Source: Streptomyces griseicoloratus (GTDB taxonomy: Bacteria > Actinomycetota > Actinomycetes > Streptomycetales > Streptomycetaceae). Taken from it: a stretch of 64,000 bases of DNA. Location of the stretch: assembly GCF_014534645.1 (NCBI RefSeq), contig NZ_JACVQF010000178.1, positions 17,382-81,381 on the forward strand, read 5' to 3'. Both the position numbers and the translations under genes were made by a program. This document shows, piece by piece, positions 45,081-54,580 of the stretch. The notes beneath the pieces are model-generated. The model was not told the DNA's origin and ran no database searches. It saw only the letters and a program-made list of their open reading frames with translations. Numbering within the stretch: position 1 is the first letter of the stretch; every line of letters starts with the position of its first letter.

Positions 45081-48000
45081 ATGCTTCTCATCCCATGCCC
45101 CTGGTGCGGGCCCCGTGACGAGGCCGAGTTCCACTACGGCGGCCAGGCCCACGTGCCGTATCCGCAGGACCCGGCGTCCCTGTCCGACAAGGAGTGGGCC
45201 CGCTACCTCTTCTTCCGCGACAATCCCAAGGGCCCCTTCGCCGAACGCTGGAGCCACGCGGCAGGCTGCCGCCGCTGGTTCAACGCCGTCCGGGACACGT
45301 CGACGAACGAGATCCTCACGGTGTACCGGCCGGGCGAGGACCGCCCGTCTTCCGAGGACCTGAGCCTCACGGCGACTTCCCAGCAGCGACCGGCCACTTC
45401 GCAGCCTCTTCCGGCCACTTCTCAGCCGCGCCCGGGATCACCAGCCCGTCCGGCGTTCGAGGACGAGGCCCGTCCAGGTCCGACGGGGGTCCAGGGGGCG
45501 GAGCCCCCTGGCGGGGCCGAAGGGGCAGCGCCCCTGGAGGACGGGACGGGCAGGGGCGGCGGGGGCGACCACCCCTTCCGCCACCCCACCCGCGGCCGAA
45601 TCGACCGCACCGCGCCCCTCAAGTTCACCTTCGACGGCACCGAATACCAGGGCTACCGAGGCGACACCCTCGCCTCCGCCCTCCTCGCCAACGGCGTCAT
45701 CCAGACCGGCACCAGCATCAAACTCGGCCGCCCCCGCGGCATCTTCTCCGCCGGCGTCGAGGAGCCCAACGCCGTCATCCAGATCGAGGAACCCTTCCCC
45801 GAGCCGATGCTCCCCGCGACCACGGTCGAGCTGTACGACGGCCTGGTGGCGAGCAGCCTCCCCGGCCAGGGCCGCCTCGCCACCGAACCGGACCCGGCCC
45901 GCTACGACGCCGTACACGCGCACTGCGACCTGCTGGTCGTGGGCGCGGGCCCGGCCGGCCTCGCGGCCGCGGCGGCGGCAGCGAGAAGCGGCGCCCGCGT
46001 CATCCTCGCCGACGACCAGCCCGAGCCGGGCGGAAGCCTGCTGGGCACGGGCGAACTGCTCGACTGGGTGGCCGAGACCGGCCGCGAGCTCGCAGCCGCC
46101 CCCGAGGTGCGCGTGCTGCACCGCACCACCGTCTTCGGCCACTACGACGACAATCACCTGCTCGCCGTCGAGCGCCGCACCAACCACCTCGGCGCCCAGG
46201 CTCCCGCCCACGTGTCGCGCGAGCGCGTCTGGCGCATCCGCGCCCGGCACGTCGTCCTCGCCACCGGCGCCCACGAGCGCTCGCTGGCCTTCGCGGACAA
46301 CGACCGCCCCGGCGTGATGCTGGCCGCCTCGGCCCGCTCGTACGTCAACCGCCACGGCGTCCTGCCCGGCCGCCACGCCGTCGTCTTCACCACCAATGAC
46401 AGTGCCTACGCCGCCGCTCTCGACCTCGCTGCGGCAGGCGTGGAGGTCGCGGCGATCGTCGACACCCGGCCCGAGCCGGGCCCGTGGGCGGACCGCGCCC
46501 GGGACGCCGGGATCGAGGTGCTGACCGGACACGCCGTCACCGGCACGGAAGGCGGAGAGCGGCTCACCGCCGTGTCCGTCGCCCCGTACGGGGAGGCCAC
46601 CGCACGCAGGGAATTCGCCGTCGACCTGCTGCTGGTCTCCGGCGGCTGGAACCCCGTCGCCCACCTGTTCAGCCAGGCGGGCGGCAAGCTGCGCTACGAC
46701 GACACGCTCGGCTCCTTCGTCCCCGACACCTGCCGCCAGGCCGTGGAGGTCGCGGGTGGCGCGAACGGCGTCCTGGACCTCGCCGGGGCCCTCGCCGAGG
46801 GCGCCGCGGCCGGCGCCCGCGCGATCGAAGCCGTGGGCTACACCTGCGAGGTGCCCCGCCTGCCCGACGTGGCCGCCGTACCGCAGGCGCCGCCCATGCA
46901 GGTCTTCCTCGTCCCCGGAGCGGCCGGAGCACCCCGCTTCGTCGACCTCCAGCGCGATGTCACGGTCGACGACCTGGCCCGCGCGACCGGCGCCGGTCTG
47001 CGCTCGGTGGAGCACACCAAGCGCTACACCACGGCCGGCACCGCCAACGACCAGGGCAAGACCTCCGGACTCCTGTCCAGCGGCATCGTCGCCGAACTGC
47101 TCGGCGTGGACATCTCCGCCCTCGGCACCACCACGTTCCGGCCGCCCTACACGCCGGTGTCGTTCGCCGCGCTCGCCGGTCGTCACCGGGGCGCTCTGCT
47201 CGACCCGATCCGCGTGACGGCGCTGCACGAGTGGCACGTCGAGCACGGCGCGCTGTTCGAGAACGTCGGGCAGTGGAAGCGGCCCTGGTACTACCCACGG
47301 GACGGCGAGGACATGGAGGCGGCGGTGCTGCGCGAGTGCCGGGCGGCCCGTGAGGGTGTGGCGTTCATGGACGCCTCCACCCTCGGCAAGATCGACGTGC
47401 AGGGGCCGGACGCCGGTGTCTTCCTGGACCGGCTCTACACCAACATGATGAGCACCCTGAAAGTCGGCATGATCCGCTACGGCGTGATGTGCCGGGCGGA
47501 CGGGATGGTCTTCGACGACGGCACCGTCATCCGCCTGGCACCGGACCGCTTCCTGGTCACCACGACCACGGGCAACGCCGCCACCGTGCTGGACTGGATG
47601 GAGGAGTGGCTGCAGACCGAGTGGCCGGAGCTGCGCGTGCACTGCACGTCGGTGACCGAGCAGTGGGCCACAGTGGCTCTGGTCGGCCCCCGCTCCCGCG
47701 AGGTGCTGGCCGGGCTCGCGCCGACGCTGGCGGTGGACAACGACAGCTTCCCGTTCATGGCGTGGCGGGACACGACGGTCGCGGGCATCGACGCGCGGAT
47801 CTGCCGGATCAGCTTCTCCGGCGAACTGGCCTATGAGATCAACGTGTCGCCGTGGGAGGCCCTGGCGCTCTGGGAGGCGCTGTACGAGGCGGGCCGGCCG
47901 TACGGCATCACCCCGTACGGCACCGAGACCATGCACGTGCTGCGGGCGGAGAAGGGCTATCCGATCGTCGGCCAGGACACCGACGGCACGGTGACGCCGC

Positions 48001-48383
48001 AGGACCTCGGCATGAGCTGGGTGGTGTCCAAGAAGAAGCCGGACTTCGTCGGCAAGCGCTCCTTCGCACGCGCCGATACCGTCCGCCCCGACCGCAAGCA
48101 CCTGGTCGGACTGCTTCCCGAGGACCCCGGCACCTTCCTCCCCGAGGGCACGCACCTGGTCGCCGACAGTGAGCTGCCCGCGCCCCCCGTCCCGATGCTC
48201 GGCCACGTCACCTCCAGCTACCGCAGCGCGGCGCTCGGCCGGACCTTCGCCCTCGCCCTGATCAAGGGCGGCAGGGACCGCATCGGAGAGCGGCTGTACG
48301 CCCCCGTGGGCGACCGGCTGGTCCCCGTGACCGTCGCCAGTCCCGTCCTCTACGACCCGGAGGGGGCCCGCCGTGATGGCTGA
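45081..48383 (+). CDS. soxDA: Fused sarcosine oxidase delta-alpha subunits
   Basis: This 1100-residue protein fuses two normally separate subunits. Residues 1 to about 90 are complete SoxD with the zinc ligands Cys6, Cys9, His59 and Cys63 (CPWC, SHAAGC). Residues about 96-165 are a Pro/Gly-rich linker encoded by an interspersed-repeat-like sequence with hairpins. The remainder is Sox[22 protein letters not shown] (ferredoxin-like domain), an FAD/NAD domain from about 280 ([20 protein letters not shown]) and a GcvT-like THF domain from about 720. No internal start was seen. Separate soxD and soxA genes are normal. Confidence 0.88.
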   Translation: MLLIPCPWCGPRDEAEFHYGGQAHVPYPQDPASLSDKEWARYLFFRDNPKGPFAERWSHAAGCRRWFNAVRDTSTNEILTVYRPGEDRPSSEDLSLTATSQQRPATSQPLPATSQPRPGSPARPAFEDEARPGPTGVQGAEPPGGAEGAAPLEDGTGRGGGGDHPFRHPTRGRIDRTAPLKFTFDGTEYQGYRGDTLASALLANGVIQTGTSIKLGRPRGIFSAGVEEPNAVIQIEEPFPEPMLPATTVELYDGLVASSLPGQGRLATEPDPARYDAVHAHCDLLVVGAGPAGLAAAAAAARSGARVILADDQPEPGGSLLGTGELLDWVAETGRELAAAPEVRVLHRTTVFGHYDDNHLLAVERRTNHLGAQAPAHVSRERVWRIRARHVVLATGAHERSLAFADNDRPGVMLAASARSYVNRHGVLPGRHAVVFTTNDSAYAAALDLAAAGVEVAAIVDTRPEPGPWADRARDAGIEVLTGHAVTGTEGGERLTAVSVAPYGEATARREFAVDLLLVSGGWNPVAHLFSQAGGKLRYDDTLGSFVPDTCRQAVEVAGGANGVLDLAGALAEGAAAGARAIEAVGYTCEVPRLPDVAAVPQAPPMQVFLVPGAAGAPRFVDLQRDVTVDDLARATGAGLRSVEHTKRYTTAGTANDQGKTSGLLSSGIVAELLGVDISALGTTTFRPPYTPVSFAALAGRHRGALLDPIRVTALHEWHVEHGALFENVGQWKRPWYYPRDGEDMEAAVLRECRAAREGVAFMDASTLGKIDVQGPDAGVFLDRLYTNMMSTLKVGMIRYGVMCRADGMVFDDGTVIRLAPDRFLVTTTTGNAATVLDWMEEWLQTEWPELRVHCTSVTEQWATVALVGPRSREVLAGLAPTLAVDNDSFPFMAWRDTTVAGIDARICRISFSGELAYEINVSPWEALALWEALYEAGRPYGITPYGTETMHVLRAEKGYPIVGQDTDGTVTPQDLGMSWVVSKKKPDFVGKRSFARADTVRPDRKHLVGLLPEDPGTFLPEGTHLVADSELPAPPVPMLGHVTSSYRSAALGRTFALALIKGGRDRIGERLYAPVGDRLVPVTVASPVLYDPEGARRDG
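45441..45567 (+). repeat. Interspersed intergenic repeat within the soxD-soxA junction
   Basis: The stretch has the look of a common streptomycete intergenic repeat (AGCCCGTCCGGCGTTCGAGG, GACGGGACGGGCAGGGGCGG). It contains perfect hairpins: CCAGGGGGC with GCCCCCTGG (45491-45511) and AGGGGC with GCCCCT (about 45519-45534). Here it is in frame and translated as the linker of the fused protein. Recognition of the repeat family is from memory. Confidence 0.55.
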
Positions 48384-48981
48384 CGCCGTACGTCCCGTGC
48401 CGCGCCGCAGTCCCCTGGCGCACGCGGCGGACCGTCTGGCCGCCGTCAGCCGGGACACGGGCGGAGCGCTGCACCTGGCCGAACTGCCCTTCCTCGCCCA
48501 GATCGGTGTCCGGCTCGACCCGAAAGGCGCGGCGGCCGACGCCGTCGGGCTGGTGCTGGGCCTGCAACTGCCCGTCGAACCCCACACCGTCGTACGCGCC
48601 GGGAACCTGACCGCTCTGTGGCTCGGCCCCGACGAGTGGCTGGTGCTCGGTCCGCCCGGCAGCCGGCAGGACCTGGAGAGCCGGATCCGTGAAGCGGCGG
48701 GTGACGCCTTCGTGTCCGTCACGGACGTCTCCGCCCAGCGCACCACGCTTCTCGTCGGGGGGCCACGCGCCCGCGACCTGCTGGCCCACGGCTGTGCACT
48801 GGATCTGCACCCGCGTGCCTTCTCGACCGGACGCTGCGCGCAGACCACTCTGGCCCGCGCACAGGTCGTGCTGGTAGCTCCGGAGGAACCCGGTGCCGGG
48901 TTCCAGGTGCTGGTCCGTTCGTCCTTCGCCGGCTACCTGACGGACTGGCTGCTGGACGCGGCCACGGAGTGGAGGGCCTGA
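48376..48981 (+). CDS. soxG: Sarcosine oxidase gamma subunit
   Basis: This protein of about 201 residues has the SoxG pattern: [57 protein letters not shown] and a C-terminal [15 protein letters not shown]. It completes the heterotetramer. ATG 48376 overlaps the soxA end, whose last residues are ARRDG. The gene is duplicated at 50383. Confidence 0.92.
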   Translation: MADAVRPVPRRSPLAHAADRLAAVSRDTGGALHLAELPFLAQIGVRLDPKGAAADAVGLVLGLQLPVEPHTVVRAGNLTALWLGPDEWLVLGPPGSRQDLESRIREAAGDAFVSVTDVSAQRTTLLVGGPRARDLLAHGCALDLHPRAFSTGRCAQTTLARAQVVLVAPEEPGAGFQVLVRSSFAGYLTDWLLDAATEWRA

Positions 48982-49051
48982 GCCCGGACTCACGCCGCCA
49001 TGTCGTGCGGTCGGTGAGCAGGCCCGGCCTCTGATCACCGATCGCCGCCCG

Positions 49052-49090
49052 TCCCGGTGGTCCGCAGCGGCTCGCTGCGGACCACCGGGA
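49052..49090 (+). terminator. 18-bp perfect hairpin ending the sox operon
   Basis: 49052-49069 pairs with 49073-49090 around GCT, 71 bases after the soxG stop. Confidence 0.8.
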
Positions 49091-49117
49091 CTCTTGCCGT
49101 TGCCGCTCACACGAAAA

Positions 49118-49139
49118 GGCCGCCGCGTACGCGGCGGCC
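49118..49139 (-). terminator. Terminator of purU with T tract
   Basis: A 22-base palindrome, GGCCGCCGCGT plus its complement, followed on the minus strand by TTTT. It lies 32 bases beyond the purU stop and is convergent with the sox terminator. Confidence 0.85.
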
Positions 49140-49170
49140 TCAGTGGGCTGTTCCTCCGGGGACTCGCCCC

Positions 49171-50043
49171 TCAGCGGAAGACGACCGTGCGGTTGCCGTT
49201 GATCATGATCCGGCTCCGGCTGTGCCACTCCACGGCCCGGGCGAGGACCTGCGCCTCGACGTCACGGCCCAGGCTGACCAGGCTGTCCGGGCTCTGCGAG
49301 TGGTCCACGCGGACGACGTCCTGCTCGATGATGGGACCCTCGTCGAGGTCCGGGGTGACGTAGTGCGCCGTGGCTCCGATGAGTTTGACGCCCCGCTCGT
49401 GAGCCTGGACGTAGGGCCGTGCGCCCTTGAAGCTCGGCAGGAACGAGTGGTGGATGTTGATCGCCCGCCCTTCGAGCTGCTTGCACAGGTCGTTGGACAG
49501 GATCTGCATGTAGCGGGCGAGGACCACGAGGTCGATGTCGAGCCGGTCGACGAGTTCCAGCAGCCGCGCCTCCGCCTCGGGCTTCGTCTCGGGAGTCACC
49601 GGGATGTGGTGGAAGGGGATCCCGTGGCTCTCGGCGAGCGGTTCGAAGTCCCGGTGGTTGGAGACGATCGCCGGTACCTCGATGTTCAGCGCGCCGATGC
49701 TCCAGCGGAAGAGCAGATCGTTCAGGCAGTGACCGAACTTCGACACCATGATCAGCGTGCGGGTCGGAGTCGCCGCGTGGTGCAGCTGCCAGGAGATCCG
49801 GTACGCCTCCGCCACCGGAGCGAAGCCGGTCCGCAGGTCCTCCAGGGACGTGCCCGGGTCCGAGACGTCGAAGTGCACCCGCATGAAGAAGCGGTCCTGG
49901 AGCCGGTCGTCGAACTGCTGGCTCTCCTGGATGTTCCCGGAGTGCCGGACGAGGAAGCTCGTGACGGCGTGGACGAGGCCGGAGCGATCAGGGCACGAGA
50001 GGGTGAGGACGAACTCGCGGTCGGGTTGGGGTCGAAGAGACAC
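49171..50043 (-). CDS. purU: Formyltetrahydrofolate deformylase
   Basis: This 290-residue protein has an N-terminal ACT domain (about residues 8-90, VLTLSCPDRSGLVHAVTSF) and a C-terminal formyltransferase-like domain with INIHHSFLPSFKGARPY (catalytic Asn and His) and HYVTPDLDEGPII. It hydrolyses 10-formyl-THF to formate and THF, freeing folate. Together with FolD it would dispose of excess methylene units as formate. Its promoter region carries the cluster operator on the minus strand. Confidence 0.95.
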   Translation of the reverse strand: MSLRPQPDREFVLTLSCPDRSGLVHAVTSFLVRHSGNIQESQQFDDRLQDRFFMRVHFDVSDPGTSLEDLRTGFAPVAEAYRISWQLHHAATPTRTLIMVSKFGHCLNDLLFRWSIGALNIEVPAIVSNHRDFEPLAESHGIPFHHIPVTPETKPEAEARLLELVDRLDIDLVVLARYMQILSNDLCKQLEGRAINIHHSFLPSFKGARPYVQAHERGVKLIGATAHYVTPDLDEGPIIEQDVVRVDHSQSPDSLVSLGRDVEAQVLARAVEWHSRSRIMINGNRTVVFR

Positions 50044-50062
50044 TGAGTCCTCCCGGAGATGC

Positions 50063-50127
50063 GTAGCGCATTACGCAACGATGAGATTGATACGCAACAT
50101 GGTCGGGCCGTGGCGGCCTGTGGTCAA
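50063..50127 (-). promoter_or_regulatory. Promoter and operator of purU
   Basis: Read on the minus strand: TTGACC (50127-50122), GTTGC (50098-50094), then 19 bases on GTTGC-N7-GCTAC (50079-50063). Same layout as the plus-strand promoters. Confidence 0.65.
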
Positions 50128-50200
50128 GGGCCTGCCCCGACGTTGATCCGTGGTGGGCCGGCGTGCCGGCCTGTCGGACGGGCCGACCCTCTGCGACCTC

Positions 50201-50267
50201 TTGACAGCAGTCCGGGTGGGATGCACTGTGTGTTGCGCAAGCTGATGCACGTTGCGAATAAGGCAAC
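50201..50267 (+). promoter_or_regulatory. Promoter and operator of the oxygenase operon
   Basis: TTGACA (50201-50206), GTTGCGCAA after 25 bases (50232), and GTTGC-N7-GCAAC 19 bases on (50251-50267). The geometry is identical to the dimethylglycine promoter at 39144. Confidence 0.8.
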
Positions 50268-50382
50268 TTCCTGGTTTCTCCCTGGTCTCTCCCCCGTACG
50301 CGTTAGGGAGTTCTGATGCATGCTCGCCTTCCGGGTGCCGGTCTTCCGGGGCATCCGCGCAACTCCGAAAGAGCCCGCCGCG

Positions 50383-51060
50383 ATGGCTGACACCGCTGCC
50401 CGTCGCAGCCCACTGGCCCACACCGCCGATCGCTTCGCGGCAGTGACCCGGAGCTCACGCGGGGCCCTGCGCCTGGCCGAGCTCCCCTTCCTCGCCCAGG
50501 TCACCGTCCGGCTCGACCCCAAGAGCCCGGCGGCGGAGGCCGCCGGCCTGGCCCTGGGGGTTCCGTTGCCCCTGGTGCCGAACACCGTCAACCGCGGCGG
50601 CGAACTGGCCGTGCTGTGGCTCGGCCCCGACGAGTGGCTGGTCGTCGGGCCGGCGGCGACAACCGGCCTGGCCGAGCGACTGCGAACCGCGATCGGCGAC
50701 GAACACGTGACGATCGCCGACGAACACGCGGCGGTCGTTGACGAACACACGGCGGTCGTCGACGAGCACACTGCGGTCGTCGACGTCTCCGCGCAGCGCA
50801 CCACGCTGCTCGTCGCCGGACCCCGCTCCCGTGACCTCCTCGCCCACGGTTGCCCCATCGACCTGCATCCGCGGGCCTTCGGGATCGGCCGCTGCGCGCA
50901 GACCACGCTCGCCCGTGCCCACGTCGTCCTCGTGGCCCGTGACGATCTCAGGCCCGGATTCTGGGTGCTGGTCCGCTCCTCCTTCGCCGGCTACCTCGCC
51001 GACTGGCTCCTGGACGCGGCAACGGAGCACGTCGGGCAACCGGCCCTCCAGGTGAGCTGA
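50383..51060 (+). CDS. Sarcosine oxidase gamma-like protein, second copy
   Basis: This protein of about 225 residues is paralogous to soxG at 48376: [58 protein letters not shown] and [16 protein letters not shown]. It carries an insertion of a four-times-repeated heptapeptide (DEHxAVV) just before VSAQRTT. The 24-codon frame upstream ends in ERARRDG overlapping the start, like the end of soxA (GARRDG), so it was copied together with the soxA tail. With no alpha or beta subunit next to it, its partner is unclear. Start is ATG 50383; in-frame ATG 50320 is possible. Confidence 0.85.
   Translation: MADTAARRSPLAHTADRFAAVTRSSRGALRLAELPFLAQVTVRLDPKSPAAEAAGLALGVPLPLVPNTVNRGGELAVLWLGPDEWLVVGPAATTGLAERLRTAIGDEHVTIADEHAAVVDEHTAVVDEHTAVVDVSAQRTTLLVAGPRSRDLLAHGCPIDLHPRAFGIGRCAQTTLARAHVVLVARDDLRPGFWVLVRSSFAGYLADWLLDAATEHVGQPALQVS
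50698..50781 (+). repeat. 21-bp tandem repeat, four units, in the soxG paralogue
   Basis: The units at 50698, 50719, 50740 and 50761 each start with GACGA and encode DEHVTIA, DEHAAVV, DEHTAVV and DEHTAVV. SoxG at 48376 has only one equivalent segment, so this is an in-frame expansion. Confidence 0.85.
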
Positions 51061-51127
51061 AGCAGCCCCTGACCTCCCCAGCCGTCGGCACGAACCACCT
51101 GCCACGACACATCCCTCGAGGTGAACA

Positions 51128-52261
51128 ATGACTACGACCGACCTCCCGGAGAGCCTGATCGCGACCCTCCCCGGTGATCACTACACGGATCCGGAGATCT
51201 TCCGGCTGGAGCAGGAACGCATCTTCGAGAACATGTGGTTCTGCGTGGCGCGCTCGTCGGAGCTGGCGAAGCCCGGTGCCTTCAGGACCGTGGACGTGGG
51301 GCGAGAGAGCATCCTGGTGACCCGGTCGCGGGACAACTCCATCCGTGCCTACTTCAACGTGTGCAGGCACCGGGGCGCGAAGCTCTGCACGGAGGAGTCC
51401 GGCGAGGTCAAGCGGGCGTTCCAGTGCCCGTACCACGCCTGGACCTACGACCTCCAAGGCAAGCTCGTCGCGGCCCCGAACCTGACGAAGATGCCGGACG
51501 TGAGCCGCACCCAGTACGGCCTGGCGACCGTGGCGGTGCGCGAGTGGCTGGGCTACGTGTGGGTGTGCCTGGCCGAGAACCCGCCCTCGTTCGAGCAGTC
51601 GGTGATCGACGACGTGGTGGCACGCCTGGGCGACGTGGAGTCCATCGACCGCTACGACATCGGGAGTCTGGAGGTCGGCAAGCGCATCGTCTACGACGTG
51701 AAGGCGAACTGGAAGCTGATCATCGAGAACTTCATGGAGTGCTACCACTGCGCGACGATCCACCCCGAACTCACCGAGGTACTGCCTGAGTTCGCCGACG
51801 GCTACGCCGCCCAGTACTACGTGGGGCACGGCGCGGAGTTCGGAGAGGACATCCAGGGCTTCACCGTTGACGGGTCGGAGGGCCTGGACCGCATTCCCAC
51901 GGTCTCCGAGGACCAGGACCGCCGCTACTACGCGATCACGGTGCGGCCGCAGGTGTTCATCAACCTGGTCCCCGACCATGTGATCTTCCACCGGATGTAC
52001 CCCGTGGCGGCCGACCGCACGATCGTGGAGTGCGACTGGCTGTATCTGCCCCACGTGGTGGAGAGCGGCAAGGACGTCAGCAGGTCGGTGGAGCTGTTCG
52101 ACCGCGTCAACCGGCAGGACTTCGAGGCGTGTGAGCGCTGCCAGCCGGCCATGAGCTCCCGTCTGTACGCCAAGGGCGGCGTCCTGGTGCCGAGCGAGCA
52201 CCACATCGGCGAGTTCCACGAGTGGGTCCAGGCCCGGCTGGGCGCCCAGCTGTCCCAGTAG
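51128..52261 (+). CDS. gbcA: Rieske oxygenase alpha subunit, candidate glycine betaine demethylase
   Basis: This 377-residue aromatic-ring-hydroxylating-type oxygenase has Rieske ligands CRH (about residues 79-81) and CPYH (about 100-103), and mononuclear iron ligands in NFMECYHCATIHPEL (about 200-215; two His, with the Asp expected further on). Family relatives with this short alpha-only form include glycine betaine, stachydrine and carnitine oxygenases. The neighbouring dimethylglycine and sarcosine genes point to betaine, by inference. GAGGTG precedes ATG 51128. Electrons would come from the Rieske ferredoxin/reductase sets at 32963 and 35557. Confidence 0.85.
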   Translation: MTTTDLPESLIATLPGDHYTDPEIFRLEQERIFENMWFCVARSSELAKPGAFRTVDVGRESILVTRSRDNSIRAYFNVCRHRGAKLCTEESGEVKRAFQCPYHAWTYDLQGKLVAAPNLTKMPDVSRTQYGLATVAVREWLGYVWVCLAENPPSFEQSVIDDVVARLGDVESIDRYDIGSLEVGKRIVYDVKANWKLIIENFMECYHCATIHPELTEVLPEFADGYAAQYYVGHGAEFGEDIQGFTVDGSEGLDRIPTVSEDQDRRYYAITVRPQVFINLVPDHVIFHRMYPVAADRTIVECDWLYLPHVVESGKDVSRSVELFDRVNRQDFEACERCQPAMSSRLYAKGGVLVPSEHHIGEFHEWVQARLGAQLSQ

Positions 52262-52286
52262 CCACCAGGAGCGAGGCCGGCAAGTG

Positions 52287-52324
52287 GTGCCGGGCGGGAG
52301 CCAGGCCCCCGCTCCGCCCGGCAC
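52287..52324 (+). terminator. Hairpin ending the oxygenase operon
   Basis: GTGCCGGGCGG-type arms (52287-52301 and 52311-52324) pair with one bulged G around a 9-base loop, 26 bases after the oxygenase stop. Confidence 0.65.
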
Positions 52325-52356
52325 CGGCTGTGCGGCCACCCGCAAGCGGCCGCACG

Positions 52357-53120
52357 GCGGAGGCTGCCCTGCTCATCGGCGCGGACGGCATCCGGTCGGC
52401 CACCCGGTCGCTGCTCGACCGGCACGCGCCCACCCCCGAGTACGCCGGCCCGTACAGCGTCTCGGGCGTCGCCCACGGCATCGAGACCGAACCCGGCATC
52501 TTCAACCTGACCTTCGCCCGGAACGGCACCTTCATCCACCTCGCCGCCCCCGGCGGCAAGATCTGGTGGTCGGCCCAGGTCTCGAGCCCCGTGCAGCCGG
52601 AGCCGACACTCACCGACGGGGAATGGCTGCGTCGTCTGGCCGGGCTCTATCGGCACGAGCAGGTGCCGTCCGCGATCCTTGACGCCACCGTCGAACTGCA
52701 CCGCCCCACCCTCATGCACAGGCTCGACCCGGTCCCGGTCCGGCACAGCGACCGCATCGCGCTGCTGGGCGACGCCGCCCACCCTGTCGGTGCGGAACAG
52801 GGCGCGTCGATGGCCTTGGAGGACGCACTCGTCCTGGCCCGGTCCCTGGCCGCAGAGCCTTCGGCGGCGGCTGCACTCGCGGCTTACGAGGCTGTCCGCT
52901 CCAGCCGTGTGGCCAAGATGGCCAAGGCGGCATCGGACAACCGCGACGCCAAGACGGCCGGGCCGCTCGCACGGCGGATGCGCGACCTGGTGATGCCCGT
53001 AGGGGTCCGTCTCTTCTACGAGAAGGCCACGGCCTGGCTCTACACGCATGACCGCGGCGAACTGCCGACTCTTGAGATGGACGGGGGCCCCGACCCCGTG
53101 GCGCACGACTCTGACTCCAC
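52357..53120 (+). pseudogene. N-terminally truncated FAD-dependent monooxygenase
   Basis: The frame reads LLIGADGIRSATRSLLDRHA (the DG motif of flavoprotein hydroxylases), then IALLGDAAHPVGAEQGASMALEDALVLA (the GD motif) and a normal C-terminal helical region. About 150 N-terminal residues, including the GxGxxG dinucleotide fold, are missing and there is no start or ribosome site. The break lies at the hairpin behind the oxygenase gene. It marks the right edge of the betaine cluster. Confidence 0.75.
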
Positions 53121-53192
53121 AGGGCTGCCGGAGGAAGAGCCGTCCTCCCTCCCGGGAACCCGTCCTCGCCTTCCTCCGCCGGCGGCAGGTGA

Positions 53193-54053
53193 TCATGGGG
53201 GCGGCACTGCCGGAGCCCCCAGGTCCTCCGACCGGATCAGCCGCAGGAACGCCTTCACTCCGCTGATGATCTCCTCATTCGTCGTCAGCCGGTTCACCGT
53301 GGCCTCGAACTCCCGGCCGAGGGCGGCGATCCTGCGGTCGGCGTCGTCGGCGCGTGCGTACACCGTGGCGGTCAGCGCGTCCATGGTCCGACGCAGTTCG
53401 GCCAGCGCGCGGTACTGCTCCTCCGCCTTGCCCTGCAGCACCTCCGCGCCCCGTACCAGCCGGTGCACCTCGCTCCTCAGCTCCACCACGTCGTCCCGCG
53501 GGTACGTCACGTCCCGCAGCAGCGTCCCCAGCCGCCGCCGCACCTGTCCGAACCACGCGCCCGCGGGCCGGAAGGCCGTGCTGAGCAGGAAGAACCCGGC
53601 GAACCAGTACCCCAATCGCTCTCCCGTCGCCACCGCAACGGCCAGCACCGCCCCCGCGGTGACCAGATGCCCCGCCACGGCCGTCCGCAGCATGATCCGG
53701 GCGATCCGGGACGCCTCCGTGTCGCGCACGGGCGGCACGTCGAGCCCCTTCTCCCGGCTCAGCGTGATCTCGGCCAGCACCGAGTGCGCCCTGAAGTACA
53801 GGTTCCACGGCACGGTGAGCAGCACCAGCAGCCACAGCAGGGCCAGCACCCCTGCCGCCGTCCCCAGCACGGTCCCGAGCGGCGCACCCACGGCGTAGGC
53901 GAGCACAAGCGCCCCGACGGTCACTCCGACCGCCACCGTCCCGGCCACGATCTTCCCCACGCCGACCCCCAACCTGAGACGCACAGGGCCTTCATGGTCC
54001 GACCGCACGGCGTCCAGGACATGAGTACGCGTACTCAGGCTGGAGGCCGACAT
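53193..54053 (-). CDS. Membrane protein with coiled-coil C-terminus, unknown
   Basis: This protein of about 286 residues has two pairs of hydrophobic segments (about residues 30-80 and 125-160) and a C-terminal part rich in Arg/Glu/Leu heptads (RSEVHRLVRGAEVLQGK, RALAELRRTMDAL) consistent with a coiled coil. The start is uncertain: ATG 54053 would place the palindrome at 54022-54037 inside the coding region, whereas GTG 54008 would leave it upstream as an operator. Function not recognised. It is convergent with the truncated monooxygenase. Confidence 0.7.
   Translation of the reverse strand: MSASSLSTRTHVLDAVRSDHEGPVRLRLGVGVGKIVAGTVAVGVTVGALVLAYAVGAPLGTVLGTAAGVLALLWLLVLLTVPWNLYFRAHSVLAEITLSREKGLDVPPVRDTEASRIARIMLRTAVAGHLVTAGAVLAVAVATGERLGYWFAGFFLLSTAFRPAGAWFGQVRRRLGTLLRDVTYPRDDVVELRSEVHRLVRGAEVLQGKAEEQYRALAELRRTMDALTATVYARADDADRRIAALGREFEATVNRLTTNEEIISGVKAFLRLIRSEDLGAPAVPPP
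54022..54037. promoter_or_regulatory. Perfect palindrome TGAGTACGCGTACTCA
   Basis: The 16-bp palindrome differs at one base from the core of the 24-bp inverted repeat at 4016-4039. Both lie at or near the 5' end of an unrelated envelope-protein gene. Confidence 0.5.
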
Positions 54054-54145
54054 GTCCGCTCACGAGCGCGATCACCGCCTCAGCCACGATCCCGGCCGCA
54101 GGTGCCGCGCTCACATCCGGACGCCGGTAGCGCGTGGCCGTCGAC

Positions 54146-54580
54146 TCACCGGCGGCCACGTCCACGGTCTTCAACGCCCGCGGCACCGGCTCCCGCCCCG
54201 GGGGACCTGCCGCCCAGCCCCGGGATCAGCACCGCCGCCACCGCCAGGTGCATCAGAGCGAGGGCGACCCGGGTGCCGCCGTCCATGCCGTCGCCGATGA
54301 ACGGCAGGAAGGACACGGCCAGTACGGCGCCGGCCACCCCGGTCCAGATGGCGTGGGCGCGCCGCGCCACGAACCGCTCCAGGGCAGCCAGCAGTCCCCA
54401 TCCGGCGAGTGACGCGAGCAGCGCGACCACCGCCACGGGCACGGCGCCGATGTCCAGCGTCTGCTCGCCGTCGGCGATCCGCAGCCGGTGCCCCAGCAGT
54501 GGGTCCGCGACCAGCCACACCAAGACGGGGGCCAGGACGGCCAGGGCCGCAACCCCGAAGCGCCTTCTCCACGCGCTCAC
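54146..54580 (-). CDS. DUF6069-like small membrane protein
   Basis: This 144-residue protein has four predicted membrane helices (AALAVLAPVLVWLVADPLLG; VAVVALLASLAGWGLLAALE; a third ending SFLPFIGDG; and ALMHLAVAAVLIPGL). It is typical of streptomycete DUF6069 proteins, assigned from the pattern of loop residues. It overlaps the TetR gene by 4 bases (ATGA), so it is co-translated with it and likely its target. Function unknown. Confidence 0.75.
   Translation of the reverse strand: MSAWRRRFGVAALAVLAPVLVWLVADPLLGHRLRIADGEQTLDIGAVPVAVVALLASLAGWGLLAALERFVARRAHAIWTGVAGAVLAVSFLPFIGDGMDGGTRVALALMHLAVAAVLIPGLGGRSPGAGAGAAGVEDRGRGRR

Noticed and set aside
45081-48383. Reading the soxD-soxA fusion as a sequencing error
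   Set aside because: The joined frame stays open for over 100 codons through a recognisable repeat and no frame change is needed; it is reported as a fusion but flagged for re-sequencing.
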